NCBI GenBank assembly: GCA_034190875.2
Contig: CM067356.1
Coordinates: 69,356,527 to 69,420,526, forward strand
DNA length: 64,000 nt
Reading direction: 5' to 3'
Origin: Urechis unicinctus
Taxonomy: Eukaryota; Annelida; Polychaeta; Xenopneusta; Urechidae
Shown here: positions 12,701 to 25,800 of the stretch, piece after piece
How the letters are laid out: each line of letters starts with the position of its first letter
How positions within the stretch are numbered: position 1 is the stretch's first letter
The notes under the pieces: model-generated
What the model was told of the DNA's origin: nothing
Databases searched by the model: none
Seen by the model: only the letters and a program-made list of their open reading frames with translations
Position numbers and translations under genes: made by a program

Positions 12701-15700
12701 CTATAGCTAGTTATTTAGAATAACGTATACCGATTTAGAATGGACCGTCTCATGGTAAACACATATCGTATGATTCGGTACGCGTATAGCAATGCGGTTG
12801 ACGTTCAACAAGAATATTACATCTCCTTAATAATGCGAGATATGTAATTTGTCCTGCTTAGTCCAAGAAAATGTCACCCCTCTTGTTTCCAGTTTAATCC
12901 GAGAGATACCATATTCCTCTATAATTTGAGAAATATCATGTTTCCTTTTTAATCTGAGCGTCATCATTTTTGTAGCTACCTGCGTATTTCATCATTACAC
13001 GCACGTTGTGTTCCCCATAATGTTGCCGTTGTCGATCTCGGCTCATTTTTGGCACGGTGTGGGCCGTGTGTTGTTTCAGTACTGGAGCGATGATCTGGCG
13101 AGACATGCGCAGACGTGGGCAGAAGGCTGCAATTTCAACCACGACCAACGTTCGGGGGCACCGAATAAGTATGTTTCACCGCTTAAATTTTACATTTATT
13201 TGAATTATCGCATCATTCTCGTCGCTATTTGGTGCTACACTGCTAGGTGTGTTGTGTCAGTATCGGTCAGAATCTGTACGCCAGTACGCATGTACGTGTC
13301 AACCTGACGCAAGCTCCCCAGCTCTGGTACAACGAAATCCAATACCACGACCTGGCTACACGGGATTGCCAAGATGGCATTGACCCTATAACAATGAATG
13401 ACATCGTGTGTGGCCACTACACTGCGGTAAATCGTTCTTCCTACAGTTAAATACTTTATGTGCGTATGTGTACACAAACACCGTATGCAAAAGCCGAAGT
13501 TTTCGTAGGCGACAACTGTTACACAGCCCTCACGTCTACGCATGTTGCGTTGTTGGTGCTGTTAATGTTACAGATGGTTTGGGCCACGACACTACAGCTG
13601 GGATGTGGCTATTACAAATGTCCCTCACTCAGAGGCGTACAGGTTGCCAGCAACGCAAGCTACGTCGTCTGTAACTACAGCCCAGCGTAAGTTATTCTAA
13701 TGCCACAAATTCTTTCCAACCAGACGCGCAGCATTGAAGTCTTGTTCAGACTTGGTATATGATCCATGCTATCCGTGTTCTGGAACAGCTTGCATCGTCT
13801 TGTGCGTATTTCTGTTATATCGATGTAAGATGACCTTTAGAGAGACACCAAGGGGAAGTTTATTGTTCTTATTGAAAAAAGTTATGAAAGTCGAGATTGC
13901 TGGCGTGATGTTGGTTAATTACGAGATGATTCGGGGATTACTGGCGTGATGGTGGTGAATTACGAGGCGATTCCGTGATTTCCGTGTGATGTCGATAAAT
14001 AACGAGATGATTAAGTGATAACTGTGTGATGTTTGTGAATTACGAAATGATTCAATGATTACAGTGTGTTGTTGGTGAATTACGAGACAATTCAGTGATT
14101 ACTGTGTGATGCCGGTGAATTACAGTACGACTGAGTGATAACTTGTGTGATGTTGGTAATTACGATACGAATCAGTAATTACAGGTGTAATGCAGGTGAA
14201 TTTCGATACGATTGAGTGATTAATGTGTGATATCGGTGAATAACGAGATGATTCAGTGACTAATGGTGTGATGTCGGTGAATTAAAACACGATTAAGTAA
14301 TTACTGATGTTGTTGAATAACAAGATGATTCAATGATTATTGGTGTGATGTTGGTGAATTACGAGACGATTCAGTGATTACTGGTGTGACGTCGGTGAAT
14401 AGTGGGATGATTGAATGGTTACTGCTGTACTATCCGTCGGTGATGAATAACCCATCAATGATTGCTCAGAAATCGCTAGATGCCATATTATCTTATTTTC
14501 TTCTATGCAGAGGCAATGTCAGAAGCCAGCCTCCCTTTGTCCGCGGCGCAGCATGTAGTGGATGTACCCACATGAAATGTGATAATGGTCTTTGTGATTG
14601 TGAGTTTTCTATATTAATTTCTAACCAAATGAGTGTTATAAAGTTGATAACGATTTCCAACACATGGCTACTGGTTCTTCGTATGGAAAGATAGGGTTGT
14701 TTGGAGCGAGGCGGTGGACTAGGTCAGTGAGTTAGGGGCGGGATAGTTAGGCGGGGATGCGGGGTATAACTAGCACAATCCACCTGAGTGAACGCGACAT
14801 TATGGGATTCTTAGGAATTGTGACTCCGACGCTGTGGTGTGTGACAGGGATGTGCTTCCACTGTTCTGTCTCAGGATACAACTGTACACAATGTGCATCG
14901 AGAAATGGCGACCTCCCCAGCAGATGTACCGGTACGTATATCATCAGTGCTTCGTTTAGCACTTGTTAAACCCCATACTACCAGACTACAGTGGAGGCAA
15001 ACCAGTTCCATTGTCAAATCATCCTCAATTTTGGCAGTGTTTTGGTTTCTAATCGGGCATTTAAATCTGATTAGGTTAGGATGCTTGGCGTGTGTATAAG
15101 ACCCATTGTTTAATATAATCGAAGCAAAGGGTCGAACTGAAGCGTAGTTTATAAAACTGATATGAATATAACATTGTTTATTTGTTGTGAGCAATATCTG
15201 ATGAAGTCTATTGACTAACGACAAACACTTGTTGTTATTATACTTTTTTGTTGATCTACCTTACAGTCAGGGGTTGATAGCAGCTCCATCTAAAGGATCT
15301 ACCGTCAGACACGTGCAAGTGAGGCTGACGTCGCGGTTCCTCTTATTTACTTCCGGCAGTAACAAGGTCACGCTACGCCGCGAGCAGTTCTTTAGCATCA
15401 TCTGGGAACTGACCGTCACAACAACAAGGTGAAGCTAAAGTTACTGCGCGTCAGAACTGATTTGTTCATGGCCTTATCTACATGTTCCAATTCAACCGAT
15501 CGAATATAAGGTGGGAATGTATCCCAGATAGCTACCATCTCGTAAGTGGAAAGTTGTTGATCACTGTTATGTTTTTTTCTGACAATGGTCATTTCTGTCT
15601 GGTTATTTCTTAGAAAGTAAGATCTTGAATTTATGATAAATAATTGATAATGGTTCTCGTCGTTATTTATACCTTGAACATGATCACAAATATTTTTATC

Positions 15701-18068
15701 CAAGCAATTTTGATTATTTGGTAGGAATGAGATAACATTAAATGATGTAAGTGTGAGACTATTCTCAGCCATCATGGACAGTAGTGTGTATGCACCATAG
15801 ACATCGTTCCTATCAGAACCATTTCCCACTGAAACCTTTAACGCACGCGTGGCAGCCATCATACTTTGTAACTTCCGATAGTTCACGTCAGCTATGTGCA
15901 AACTCTGATCAAGATCGATTTGTGACAGATTGAATGTCTACACCCTGGAATTCCAAGCGCCACCTATGCCGCAAAATTACTCTGGACAAGATTGGCAGAT
16001 CTTCCTCTTTACTGACGACGCAAACTACTGTGACCTCGGCATGACCTTCGCTTTCTATGGCGACCCATCTGTTAACTCGATCCAACCACGCAACACCATC
16101 TTAGGGTAAATAAATAGATCTTGTGTTTTACTATATGTGGTAGGAGCGAAACGGATGGTGACTGTTATCCAACATGTTTTTGGATTTTTCCAGAGGAGGA
16201 ACGAGGATGACTGTGTCTGGCAGGAACTTGGACGCTGTGGAGAAGGCTCAGATCGTCATCAAAATGACAAACTACAAACCGAGTGGAGATGAAGTCACCA
16301 AATTTAATGGCGTGAGTGCCGATAGACAGCGTTATAGATCAACAGAGTCTGGTTTAACTTGTCCGTGTAAAACTTGTGACAGGTGACCCCTGTGGGCATG
16401 ATACAGCTGCATACTTGAGAAGCATTAACATAAACCGTGATTCATTCTTCATCTACCTGCGTATTACCGTAATTACTAACCGCCTGTGTTGTTGATTGTG
16501 TGAAGGAGCCATGTGACCATCAGTCCTATGGTAACGTGTTCATATGCACCACGCCTGAGGTCACACCATCACCCAGAAACCATACCAGTCGACGCAAACG
16601 GCAGACCGAGGACGCCATGGTTAACACGGACCAGCTCGAGTTCGAAATCAATGTCGAATTTGACGGCGCCACTTTTGTTCTGCCGTTGTATGACAACCCA
16701 AGCAACTGTGGCAGTGTCTGCGTCTTTCAAGATCCACACGTGTACACATTCTTTCCCCTTGAGACGGAGTGTGCTGACCGATCCCAAATCACAATTCATG
16801 TAGGCTCTCTATCAACAGAGTTATCTAGTCTGACATATGCGTCGTCGATATTATAATTGGTTTAAATAATTGAGGAAAGGCAACGTTCATTCCCCCGTTT
16901 GATATGTGCATATGACAAACAGCAATAAAACCCATGTTCTCTTGTCACCTAAGAAATACGCTATTCGATCTTTGAATGTGTGGTTGTATCAGAGTTAGCT
17001 GCGTTTGCATTAGGTTAGACTGTGTGTTTGTATTAGGGTCACTATGTGTGTTGTATCGTGGTAAAATGTGTATTTGCATCCGGGGAACTATGAGTTTGTA
17101 TCTTGGTTAACTTTGTATTGTGGCAGGGTGACTGGTTGGACTTGAGCGTCAGTAAGAATGATTACAGCATCAGCGTGGGACATCGCGGCGTGTGTGTGGT
17201 TAGTTCCATCACCACTAACGTCATCCGATGCCGCCTTATCCATTATGGCTTACAACGCAACGGATCGCTGCCCGTAGTGGTAATACCAGATTACAATATT
17301 TTTTTTGTGTGGATACTGTCAAATCGATTGGACAGAAACATACTGCTCAGGGGTGTATAGAAACATTTCATCAAAAAGCCATTCAGTGTAAAAAAATATT
17401 AAAAATAATCAGATTGGATCTTCATTACTTTTGAAAAGGACATCCTTGAAAAAGTCGAGTCCAATCGACAATCCCGCCTATTTTTACAATAGTTATTGAG
17501 CCCCGTTGCTTAGTTTTGGCAGGACGTGAACAACAGATCAAATATGGCTCGAGGTAGGCACTGTTAGACACTTGAAGCTGATAATGGAGGGAATTTGAGT
17601 GTTAGTCAGTTGATTTTGAAGGCAGCTGTGATCAAACATTTTGAGTTTAAATTAAATGATTACCAAGAGAGAGTTTTGATCGAGTCATAATAGTATTTTG
17701 ATAGACACATAAAATAGAGTAATAATTGAATGAAAACGCAGGACAAATCTTTGAGATGCAATATTATAATAAACACATTTATCCCCAGGCTAAACAAGCC
17801 CCTAAATATAAGGTCAAATTTTATATTTCAACACTAACTTCTTTCTGAACTCTATTTTGATTAGTCATATTGTCACTCTTTCCTGCAGGTGCGCGTAGGC
17901 CGACTGGTCTTCTTGGTCGCCTACCTCTGCAACGTCAGCAGTCCAACTGTTGGTGTGCCGTTAAACCCTATACCTACCAGCAGTGCTACGTCCAGCATCA
18001 ACTGGCCCCGGATTGATGGAGCGGCTGGGGATGGTATTCTGCATACAATCAATGATTATCGCGAATGA
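9711..18068 (+). CDS. CAP domain-plexin-like IPT protein, + copy (13 exons)
   Basis: Exons: 9711-10061, 13080-13168, 13261-13426, 13574-13686, 14511-14599, 14848-14931, 14992-15044, 15271-15428, 15929-16105, 16194-16311, 16506-16799, 17127-17279, 17889-18068. All have GT/AG borders and compatible phases, giving 674 aa. I started at the ATG that gives the signal peptide SLSAICVIGLLRLTSG. A proline-rich stalk follows (PEPKPALPKPIPELYPP). The CAP domain (about 95-255) shows HNYFR, GQNLYAS, LWYNEI, CGHYTAMVWATT and YVVCNYSPAGN. A Cys-rich stretch (about 250-298) follows. Then come plexin-like parts: GGTRMTVSGRNL, QDPHVYTFFP, SVGHRGVCVV and VVVRVGRLVF. A furin-like SRRKRQ lies in exon 10. Unlike the - copy, the last exon is frameshifted: it ends INDYRE with no membrane helix, so the product may be secreted or the gene decaying. 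Exon 7 (14992-15044) has a weak donor (gtttct) and is the least certain; its choice keeps the whole frame open in both copies. Confidence 0.8.
10170..11300 (+). repeat. Intron 1 minisatellite A (~50 bp units)
   Basis: Tandem units of about 50 bp read TGGTTGTGTATGTGGATGTGTGTTG then TGGTTGTTCGTCTGGCTGTGTG, well ordered between about 10340 and 11090 and looser afterwards. The first part (10170-10330) is of the TGTGTTCCCATGTGTCAGGGTAA type described for minisatellite C. Matching reverse-complement arrays are at 26.5-27.7 kb and, shorter, 33.9-34.2 kb. ORFs through it are artefacts. Confidence 0.9.
11460..11948 (+). repeat. Intron 1 minisatellite B (24 bp units)
   Basis: About 20 tandem copies of a 24 bp unit, AGGAATGTGGCTGATGATGTAGTT with variants. 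Because 24 is divisible by three, one frame stays open and encodes repeated VRNVADDV. That is a property of the unit, not evidence of a protein. Reverse-complement arrays are at 26025-26430 and 33280-33900. Confidence 0.92.
12060..12420 (+). repeat. Intron 1 minisatellite C (~45-50 bp units)
   Basis: Units of the form ACACACAGATTCACATTG then TTTACCCTGACACATGGGA, six or more degenerate copies. Equivalent arrays sit in intron 1 of the - copy (25560-25870) and beside the orphan exon (34230-34680). Confidence 0.85.
13890..14450 (+). repeat. Intron 4 minisatellite (~40 bp units)
   Basis: About 13 units resembling GATTACTGGTGTGATGTTGG then TGAATTACGAGACGATTCAGT fill most of intron 4, between exon 4 (ends 13686) and exon 5 (starts 14511). 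The reverse-complement array occupies the same intron of the - copy (23510-23950). It was therefore present before the inverted duplication. Confidence 0.88.
16970..17115 (+). repeat. Short repeat in intron 11
   Basis: Four to five units of ~28 bp resembling GTGTGTTTGTATCAGGGTTAACT lie just before the acceptor at 17126. The - copy holds the same array at about 20845-20990. The location next to the branch-point region is conserved. Confidence 0.65.
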
Positions 18069-18124
18069 CCATCTGTAAATCACTTACGATTAAACCTAGT
18101 TGTTAAAACTTTTTCCGTTGACTT

Positions 18125-19110
<986 letters not shown>

Positions 19111-19823
19111 GTGACGTAATGACCAGTGATATTATGCCAGTGGCGTATTTATGATATTTGTAGCCAAAGCTTAATAACGAAATTAAATGTTTATGTACCT
19201 AAAGTGATTTTGAATTTTTTTCTCATTCAGTGACACAGTGATTTTTTTTTGCCGATTATTGTTCCCCTATCTCTTATACACGCGTGCAAGCATTTTAATT
19301 CAATCCACCATCTTATTTACAATAAATATACACGCATAAAGGAGAAAACCTATTAGTCTTATAAGCTAAGACAACAACGTTAGTTAAAATAGTGCGTGTA
19401 ATTACGGTAAACGCAAGCACCTCGTGCTACTGTCGGATAAACGTAACATAAATGCGGATTGATTGATCGCCATTTTGATATTAATTCAAAAAGGTCAGTA
19501 CCAAGGCAACGTTCTTGACGTCACAAGAATTTCTCAATGAATGATTCATCTTAGGTGACAGTTTCATTCAATGTTGACTGATCGCATTGACACAACCAAT
19601 GACATCACTTTGGGCAATTATGCTTAAACATTTAGAGAAAAACAGTTCCTGTGAAATCGGTTATCATTGATCCAATAAATGTTATGCATGGTAATTGTAC
19701 CAATTACAACATATGTACAAATTCTCCGCCCCCTCCTTTAATAGCACATACGTCAGTTTTTGTGACCAACTTTTAGAACAAAGCCAATTGTTCGGCATTC
19801 TTTCAACCTGACAAAATAAGACG

Positions 19824-19829
19824 TTTATT
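19824..19829 (-). terminator. Polyadenylation signal AATAAA for - copy
   Basis: On the - strand AATAAA occurs 34 bases past the stop codon of the - strand CAP-plexin gene (stop at 19865-19863). This is a short 3' UTR if used. The + copy has no equally placed signal. Confidence 0.45.
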
Positions 19830-19862
19830 TGCTCCTCAGTAATCTGTTTTTAAACATCGTAA

Positions 19863-22800
19863 TTAATTGCGACTGATCCGCTTGTTAACACGCCAAAGAC
19901 AGTAAACACATGCTATGATACAGAACGGTGCGATACAAAGCATATTCAATGCCCAAATCAGAGGCCCGGTGATGCTGTCCGTAGCAGAGGTAGCTGGACT
20001 GCTGGTAGGTGTAGGATTTAACGGCACACCAACAGTAGTGGGACTGTTGGCGCCGCAGAGGTAGGCGACAAAGAAGACCAGATGACCTACGCGCACCTGC
20101 AGGAAGGAGTGACAATCTGACTAATCAAAATAGAGCTCAGAAAGAAGTTAGCGTTGACAATATAAAATTTGACATGAAATTTAGGGGCTAATTTGAACTG
20201 TGGATAAATGTGTTGATTATAATATTGCATCGCAAAGATTTTGTCAGCGTTTTCATTCAATTATTACTCTATTTCTGTGTCTATATAAATACAATAATTA
20301 CTCGATCATAACTCTCTCTAGGTAATCAGGTAATGTAAACACAAAATGTTTGATCATTTTTATATATATATCTAAACCTTGAAAACTGCCTTCAAAATCA
20401 ACTAACTAACACTCAAATTCCGTCCATTTTCAGCTTCAGGTGTCTAACAGTGCCTGCCTCGAGCCATATTTGATCCGTCTTTCACGTCCGGCCAAAACTA
20501 AGCAACGGGGCTCAATTACTATAGTAAAAATAGGTGGGATTTTCAAGGATATCCTTTTCAATATTTTTACACCAAATGACTTTTGATGGAATATTTCCAT
20601 AAACCCCTGAGCAGTATGTTTCTGTCCAATCGATTTGACAGCATCCACACACAAAAAAATGCAATCTGGTATTACCACTACGCGCTGCGGTCCGCCGCGG
20701 TATGGCCAATCTTTGATAAGGTCAGGGCGGCATCGGATGACGTTAGTAGTGATGGAACTAACCACACACTTGCCACGATGTCCAACGCTGATGTTGTAAT
20801 CATTCTTACTGGCGCCCAAGTCCAACCGGTCACCCTGCCACAATACAAAGTTAACCACGATACAAACTCATAGTTCCCCGGATGCAAACACACAGTTTAC
20901 CACGATACATCACACATAGTTACCCTAATACAAACACACAGTCTAACCTAATGCAAACACAGCTAACTCTGAAACAACCACACATTCAAAGATCGAATAG
21001 CTTACTTCCTAGGTGACAAGAGAACATGGGTTTTATTGCTGTTTCCCATTTGCACATATCAAACGGGGGAATTAATGTCGCCTACCATTTTCCTCAATTA
21101 TTTAAACCAACTATAATATCGACGACGAATATTTCAGACTAGAGCGCATACATTAATTGTGGTTTGGGTTCGGTCTGCACACTCCGTCTCAAAGGGAACG
21201 AATGTGTACACGTGTGGATCTTGGAAGACACAGACACTGCCACAGTTGCCTGGGTTGTCATATGACGGCGGAACAAAAGTGGCGCCGTCGAATTCGACGT
21301 TGATTTCGAACTCGAGCTGGTCTGTGTTAACCATGGCGTCCTCGGTTTGACATTTGAGTCGACTGGCATTGTTTTTGGGTGGTGGTGTGACTTTAGGCGT
21401 GGGACATATGACCATGTATCTATTGGACTTACATGGCCACTTCACACAATCAACAACACAGGCAGTTAGTAATGACGGTAATACGCAGGTAGATGAAGAA
21501 TGAATCACATTCTATGTTAATGCTTCTCAAGTATGCAGCTGTATCATGCCCACAGGGGACACCTGTTACGCAAGTTGTATTCGGACAAGTTACACCAGCA
21601 TCTGTAAATAACGCCGTCTATCGGCACTCACGCCTTTGAACACAGTGACTTCATCGCCACTCGGTTTGTGGTTCGTCATTTTGATGACAATCTGAGCCTT
21701 TTCCACAGCGTCCAAGTTCCTGCCAGACACAGTCACCATCGTTCCTCCTCTGGAAAAATCCAAAAACATGTTGGATAACAGTCACCATTCGCGTCGCTCC
21801 TAAGCGAGGCATAAGTCTACCAGTTGATTCTCCGCATATAGTAAACCACAAGATCTATTTATTTACCCTAAGATGGTGTTGCGTGGTTGGATCGAATCAA
21901 TAGATGGGTCGCCATAGAAAGCGAAGGTAATGCCGAGGTCACAGTAGTTTGCGTCGTCAGTAAAAAGGAAGAGCTGCCAATGTAGTCCAGAGTATTGTTG
22001 CGGCATAGGTGGCGCTTGGAAATCTAGTTTAGAGCGATCCAACCTGTCACAAATCGCTGAAGTGAACTATTGAAAGTTACAACGTATAGTGGCTGCCACG
22101 CAAGTGTTTAATGTTTCAATGGGAAATGGTTCTGATAGGAACAATGTCTATGGTCCATACGCGCTACTGTCCATGATGGCTGAGAATAGTCTCAGACTTA
22201 CATCATTTAATGACATCTCTTTCCAAATGAATAAGCAAAATTATCTGGATACAAATATTGGTGATCATGTTCAAGGTATAAATAACGAAAAAAACCATTA
22301 TCAATTATTTGTCATACATTCAAGATCTTACTTTCTAAGAAATGACCAGACAGTCTACCATTGTCGGAAAATAACATAACAGTGATCTATAAATTTCCAC
22401 TTACGATAGCTATCTGGGATACATTCCCACCTTATATTCGATCGATGGAATCGGAACATGTAGATAAGGCCATGAACAAATCAGTTACACGTTCTGACGC
22501 GCGGTATGAAAAGCCTCACCTTGTTGCTGTGACGGTCAGTTCCCTGATGCCGCTAAAGAACTGCGCGTTGCGTAGCATGACCTTGTTACTGCCGGAAGTA
22601 AATAAAGAGACCAACGACGTCAGCCTCACTTGCACGCTTCTAACGGTAGATCCGTTAGATGGAGCTGCTATCAACCACTGACTGTAAGCTAGATCAACAA
22701 AAAAGTATAATAACAACAAGTGTTTGTCGTTGATCAATAGACTTCATCAGATATTGCTCACAGCAAATAAACAATGTTATATTCATATCAGTTTTATAAA

Positions 22801-25800
22801 CTACGCTTCAGTTTGACCCTTTGCTTCGATTGTATAACATAATGGGTCTTAACCACACGCGAAGCATCCTACCTATATCAGATTTAAATGCCCGATTAGA
22901 AACCAAAACACTGACAAAATTGAGGTTTGTTTGACAATGCAACTGGTTTGCCTCCACTGTAGTATGGGGTTCAACAAGTGCTAAACGAAGCACAGATGAT
23001 AAACGTACCGGTACACTGGCTAGGAAGGTCGCCATTGCTGGATCGACATTGTGTACAGTTGTATCCTGAGACATAACAGTGGTAGCACATCCCTGTCACA
23101 ACACACCAAGGCGTCGGAGTCACATTTCTTAACACACCCATAATGTCGCGTTTGCTCAGGCGGATTGTGCTAGTTACACCCCGCATCTCCACCTTACGAT
23201 CCCGCCCCTTAACTCACTAACCTGGTCCACCGCCTTGCTCCAAACATCCCTCTCTTTCCATGCGAAGAACAATAGCCGTGTTTGAAATCGTTATGAACTT
23301 TATAACAATCATTTGTTAGAAATTGATATAGAAAACTCACAATCACAAAGACCATTATCACATTTATCGCGGGTACATCCACTGCATGCAGCGCCGCGGA
23401 CAAAGGGAGGCTGGCCTCTGACATTGCCTCTGCACAGAAGAAAATAGGATGATATGGCATCTAGCGATTTCTGAGAAATCATTGATGGGTTATTCATCAC
23501 CGACGGATAGTATAGCAGTTCTCACTCAATCATAGCTCAATTCACAAGCATCACACCAGTAATCACTGAATCGTCTTTTTATTCACCAAAATCGCACCAT
23601 TAATCACTGAATCATCTCGTAATTCACCAACATCACGCAAGTAATCTCTCAATCGTGTCGTAATTCACCAGCATCACACAGTAATCACTGAATTGTCTCG
23701 TAATTCACCAACAACGCACTGTAAACATTGAATCATCTCGTTATTCACAAGCATCACTCAGTTATCACTGAATCATCTCGTTTTTTATCGACATCACACG
23801 GAAATCACGGAATCGCCTCGTAATTTACCACCTTTACCCCAGTAATCACCGAATTATCATGTAATTCACCAACATCACACCAAAAATCACTGAATCATAT
23901 CGAAAATTACCAACATCTCGCCATTAATCACGCCTCTCAAAACCATTTCGATAAGACCAATAACTCTCCCCTTGGTGTCTCTCTAAAAGTTATCTTACAT
24001 CGATATAACAGAAGTACGCACAAGACGATGCAAGCTGTATAAGAACACGGATAGCATGGATCATTTACCAAGTCTGAAAAAAAACTTCAATGCCGCGCGT
24101 TTGGTTGGAAAGAATTTGAGGCAATAAAAAAACTTACCCTGGGCTGTAGTTACAGACGACGTAGCTTGCGTTGCTGGCTACCTGCGCGGCTTTGAGTGAG
24201 GGACATTTGTAATAGCCACATCCCAGCTTCCGTGTCGTGGCCCAAACCATCTGTAACAACAACAGCAACAACAACGTAACATGTGTAGACGTGAGGGCTG
24301 TGTAATGGTTGTCTCTGATGAAAACTAAACCTGTTGGATACGATGTTTTTTATACATATACACACATATAGTATTTAACTGTAGGAAGAACGATTTACCG
24401 CAGTGTATTGGCCACACACGATGTCATTCATTGTTATAGGGTCAATGCCATGTTGGCAGTCCAGTGTAGTCAGGTTGTAGTATTGGATTTCGTTGTACCA
24501 GACCTGGAGAGCTTGCGTCAGGTTCACACGTACATGCGTACTGGCGTACAGATTCTGACCGATACTGACGCACCACACATAGCAGTGTAGCACCAAATAG
24601 CGACGGGAATGATGCGATAATTCCAATAATTGTTAAATTTCAACGGCGAAACATACTTCTTTGGTGGTATCACCAAATGGCAATGGGAATGATGCGAGAA
24701 TTCAAATAAATGTCAAATTTAAAGCAGTGAAAAATACTTATTCGGTGCCCCCGGAGGTTGGCCTCGGTAGAAATCGCAGCCTTCTGCCCACGTCTGTGCA
24801 TGTCTTGCCAGGTCATCGCTCCAGTACTGAAACAACACATGACCCTCACCAGGCCAACAATGAGCCGGGATTGACAACGGTAGCGTTATGGGGAACGCAA
24901 CGTGCGTGTAGCTACAAACATAATATTGCTCGGAATAAAAAGATAACATGATATTTCGAAGATTATAGGGCACATATGGTATCTTTCTGATTAAACAAGA
25001 AATACGTTATTTCTCAGATCAAACAATAGGGGTGAAATATTTTCGGATTAAGCATGACAAATAATTTAATCCCGCATGATTAAGGAGATGTTAAATTCTT
25101 GGTGAACGGCAACCTCATCGCTATAATCTCACAATAGGTGTTTACTTAACCGGTATACAATATTCTAAATAACTAGCTATTGCTTCGTGCGAAGCGTAAT
25201 CATAGAGTTAAACATGCCCGCATCATTGTAAATGATGTTACCTCATAGATCATGCATATCAAAGATAACAATGTGTTGGTATTAAGGTAAGCAATATATT
25301 TGTATAACATTAAACTGTCTGCAAGTATGCAGGTAATTCGTGCGTTTGTATCAATATATGTGTTATTATCAAGATAAACATCGAGCTAGATTCTGTATAA
25401 CTGTGTGTTAGACAAAATGTGTATTTATCAGGTTAATCTGCGGGTTTGTATGAAATAGCTGCGTATTTGCGTCGGTGTGGGCTGCGTGCTTATATCAGGT
25501 TGAGATGTGTGTCAACCTCCGGGACTACCTCATTTCTACATGAGCTAAATGGTGTATCAGAGCAATCAACATGTGACAGGGTGTGTTTTTATGTGTCATG
25601 GTAAACACCGTGTACCGATGTGTGTCAAGGTAAGCAGTGTGTTTATGTGTGTGTGTTCCCACGTGTCATGGTAAACAACGTGAATATGTGAGCGTGTTCC
25701 CATGTGTCAGGGTAAAAAAATTAATCCGCGTGCGCGTTCCCAAGTTTCAGGTCAAACAATGTTAATCTGTGTGCGTGTTCTTATGCGTCAGGGTAAACAA

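Larger units (their letters stand above)
8185..18070 (+). repeat. Left arm of ~10 kb inverted duplication
   Basis: This arm matches the reverse complement of 19.86-29.80 kb across exons, introns and minisatellites. Examples: exon 1 at 9711-10061 pairs with 28004-28354, and exon 12 at 17889 pairs with 20096. The outer homology edge lies near 8185 (matching about 29795), inside polymerase-derived sequence. The centre of symmetry is near 19.0 kb. Divergence is substantial (many substitutions, small indels), so the duplication is not recent. Confidence 0.9.

Noticed and set aside
15416-15901. 161-codon ORF on - in intron 8 of the + copy
   Set aside because: It lies in an intron and its counterpart in the - copy (22089-22379) is shorter and frameshifted, so it is not conserved as a protein. 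It could hide an old insertion, but nothing recognisable was seen.
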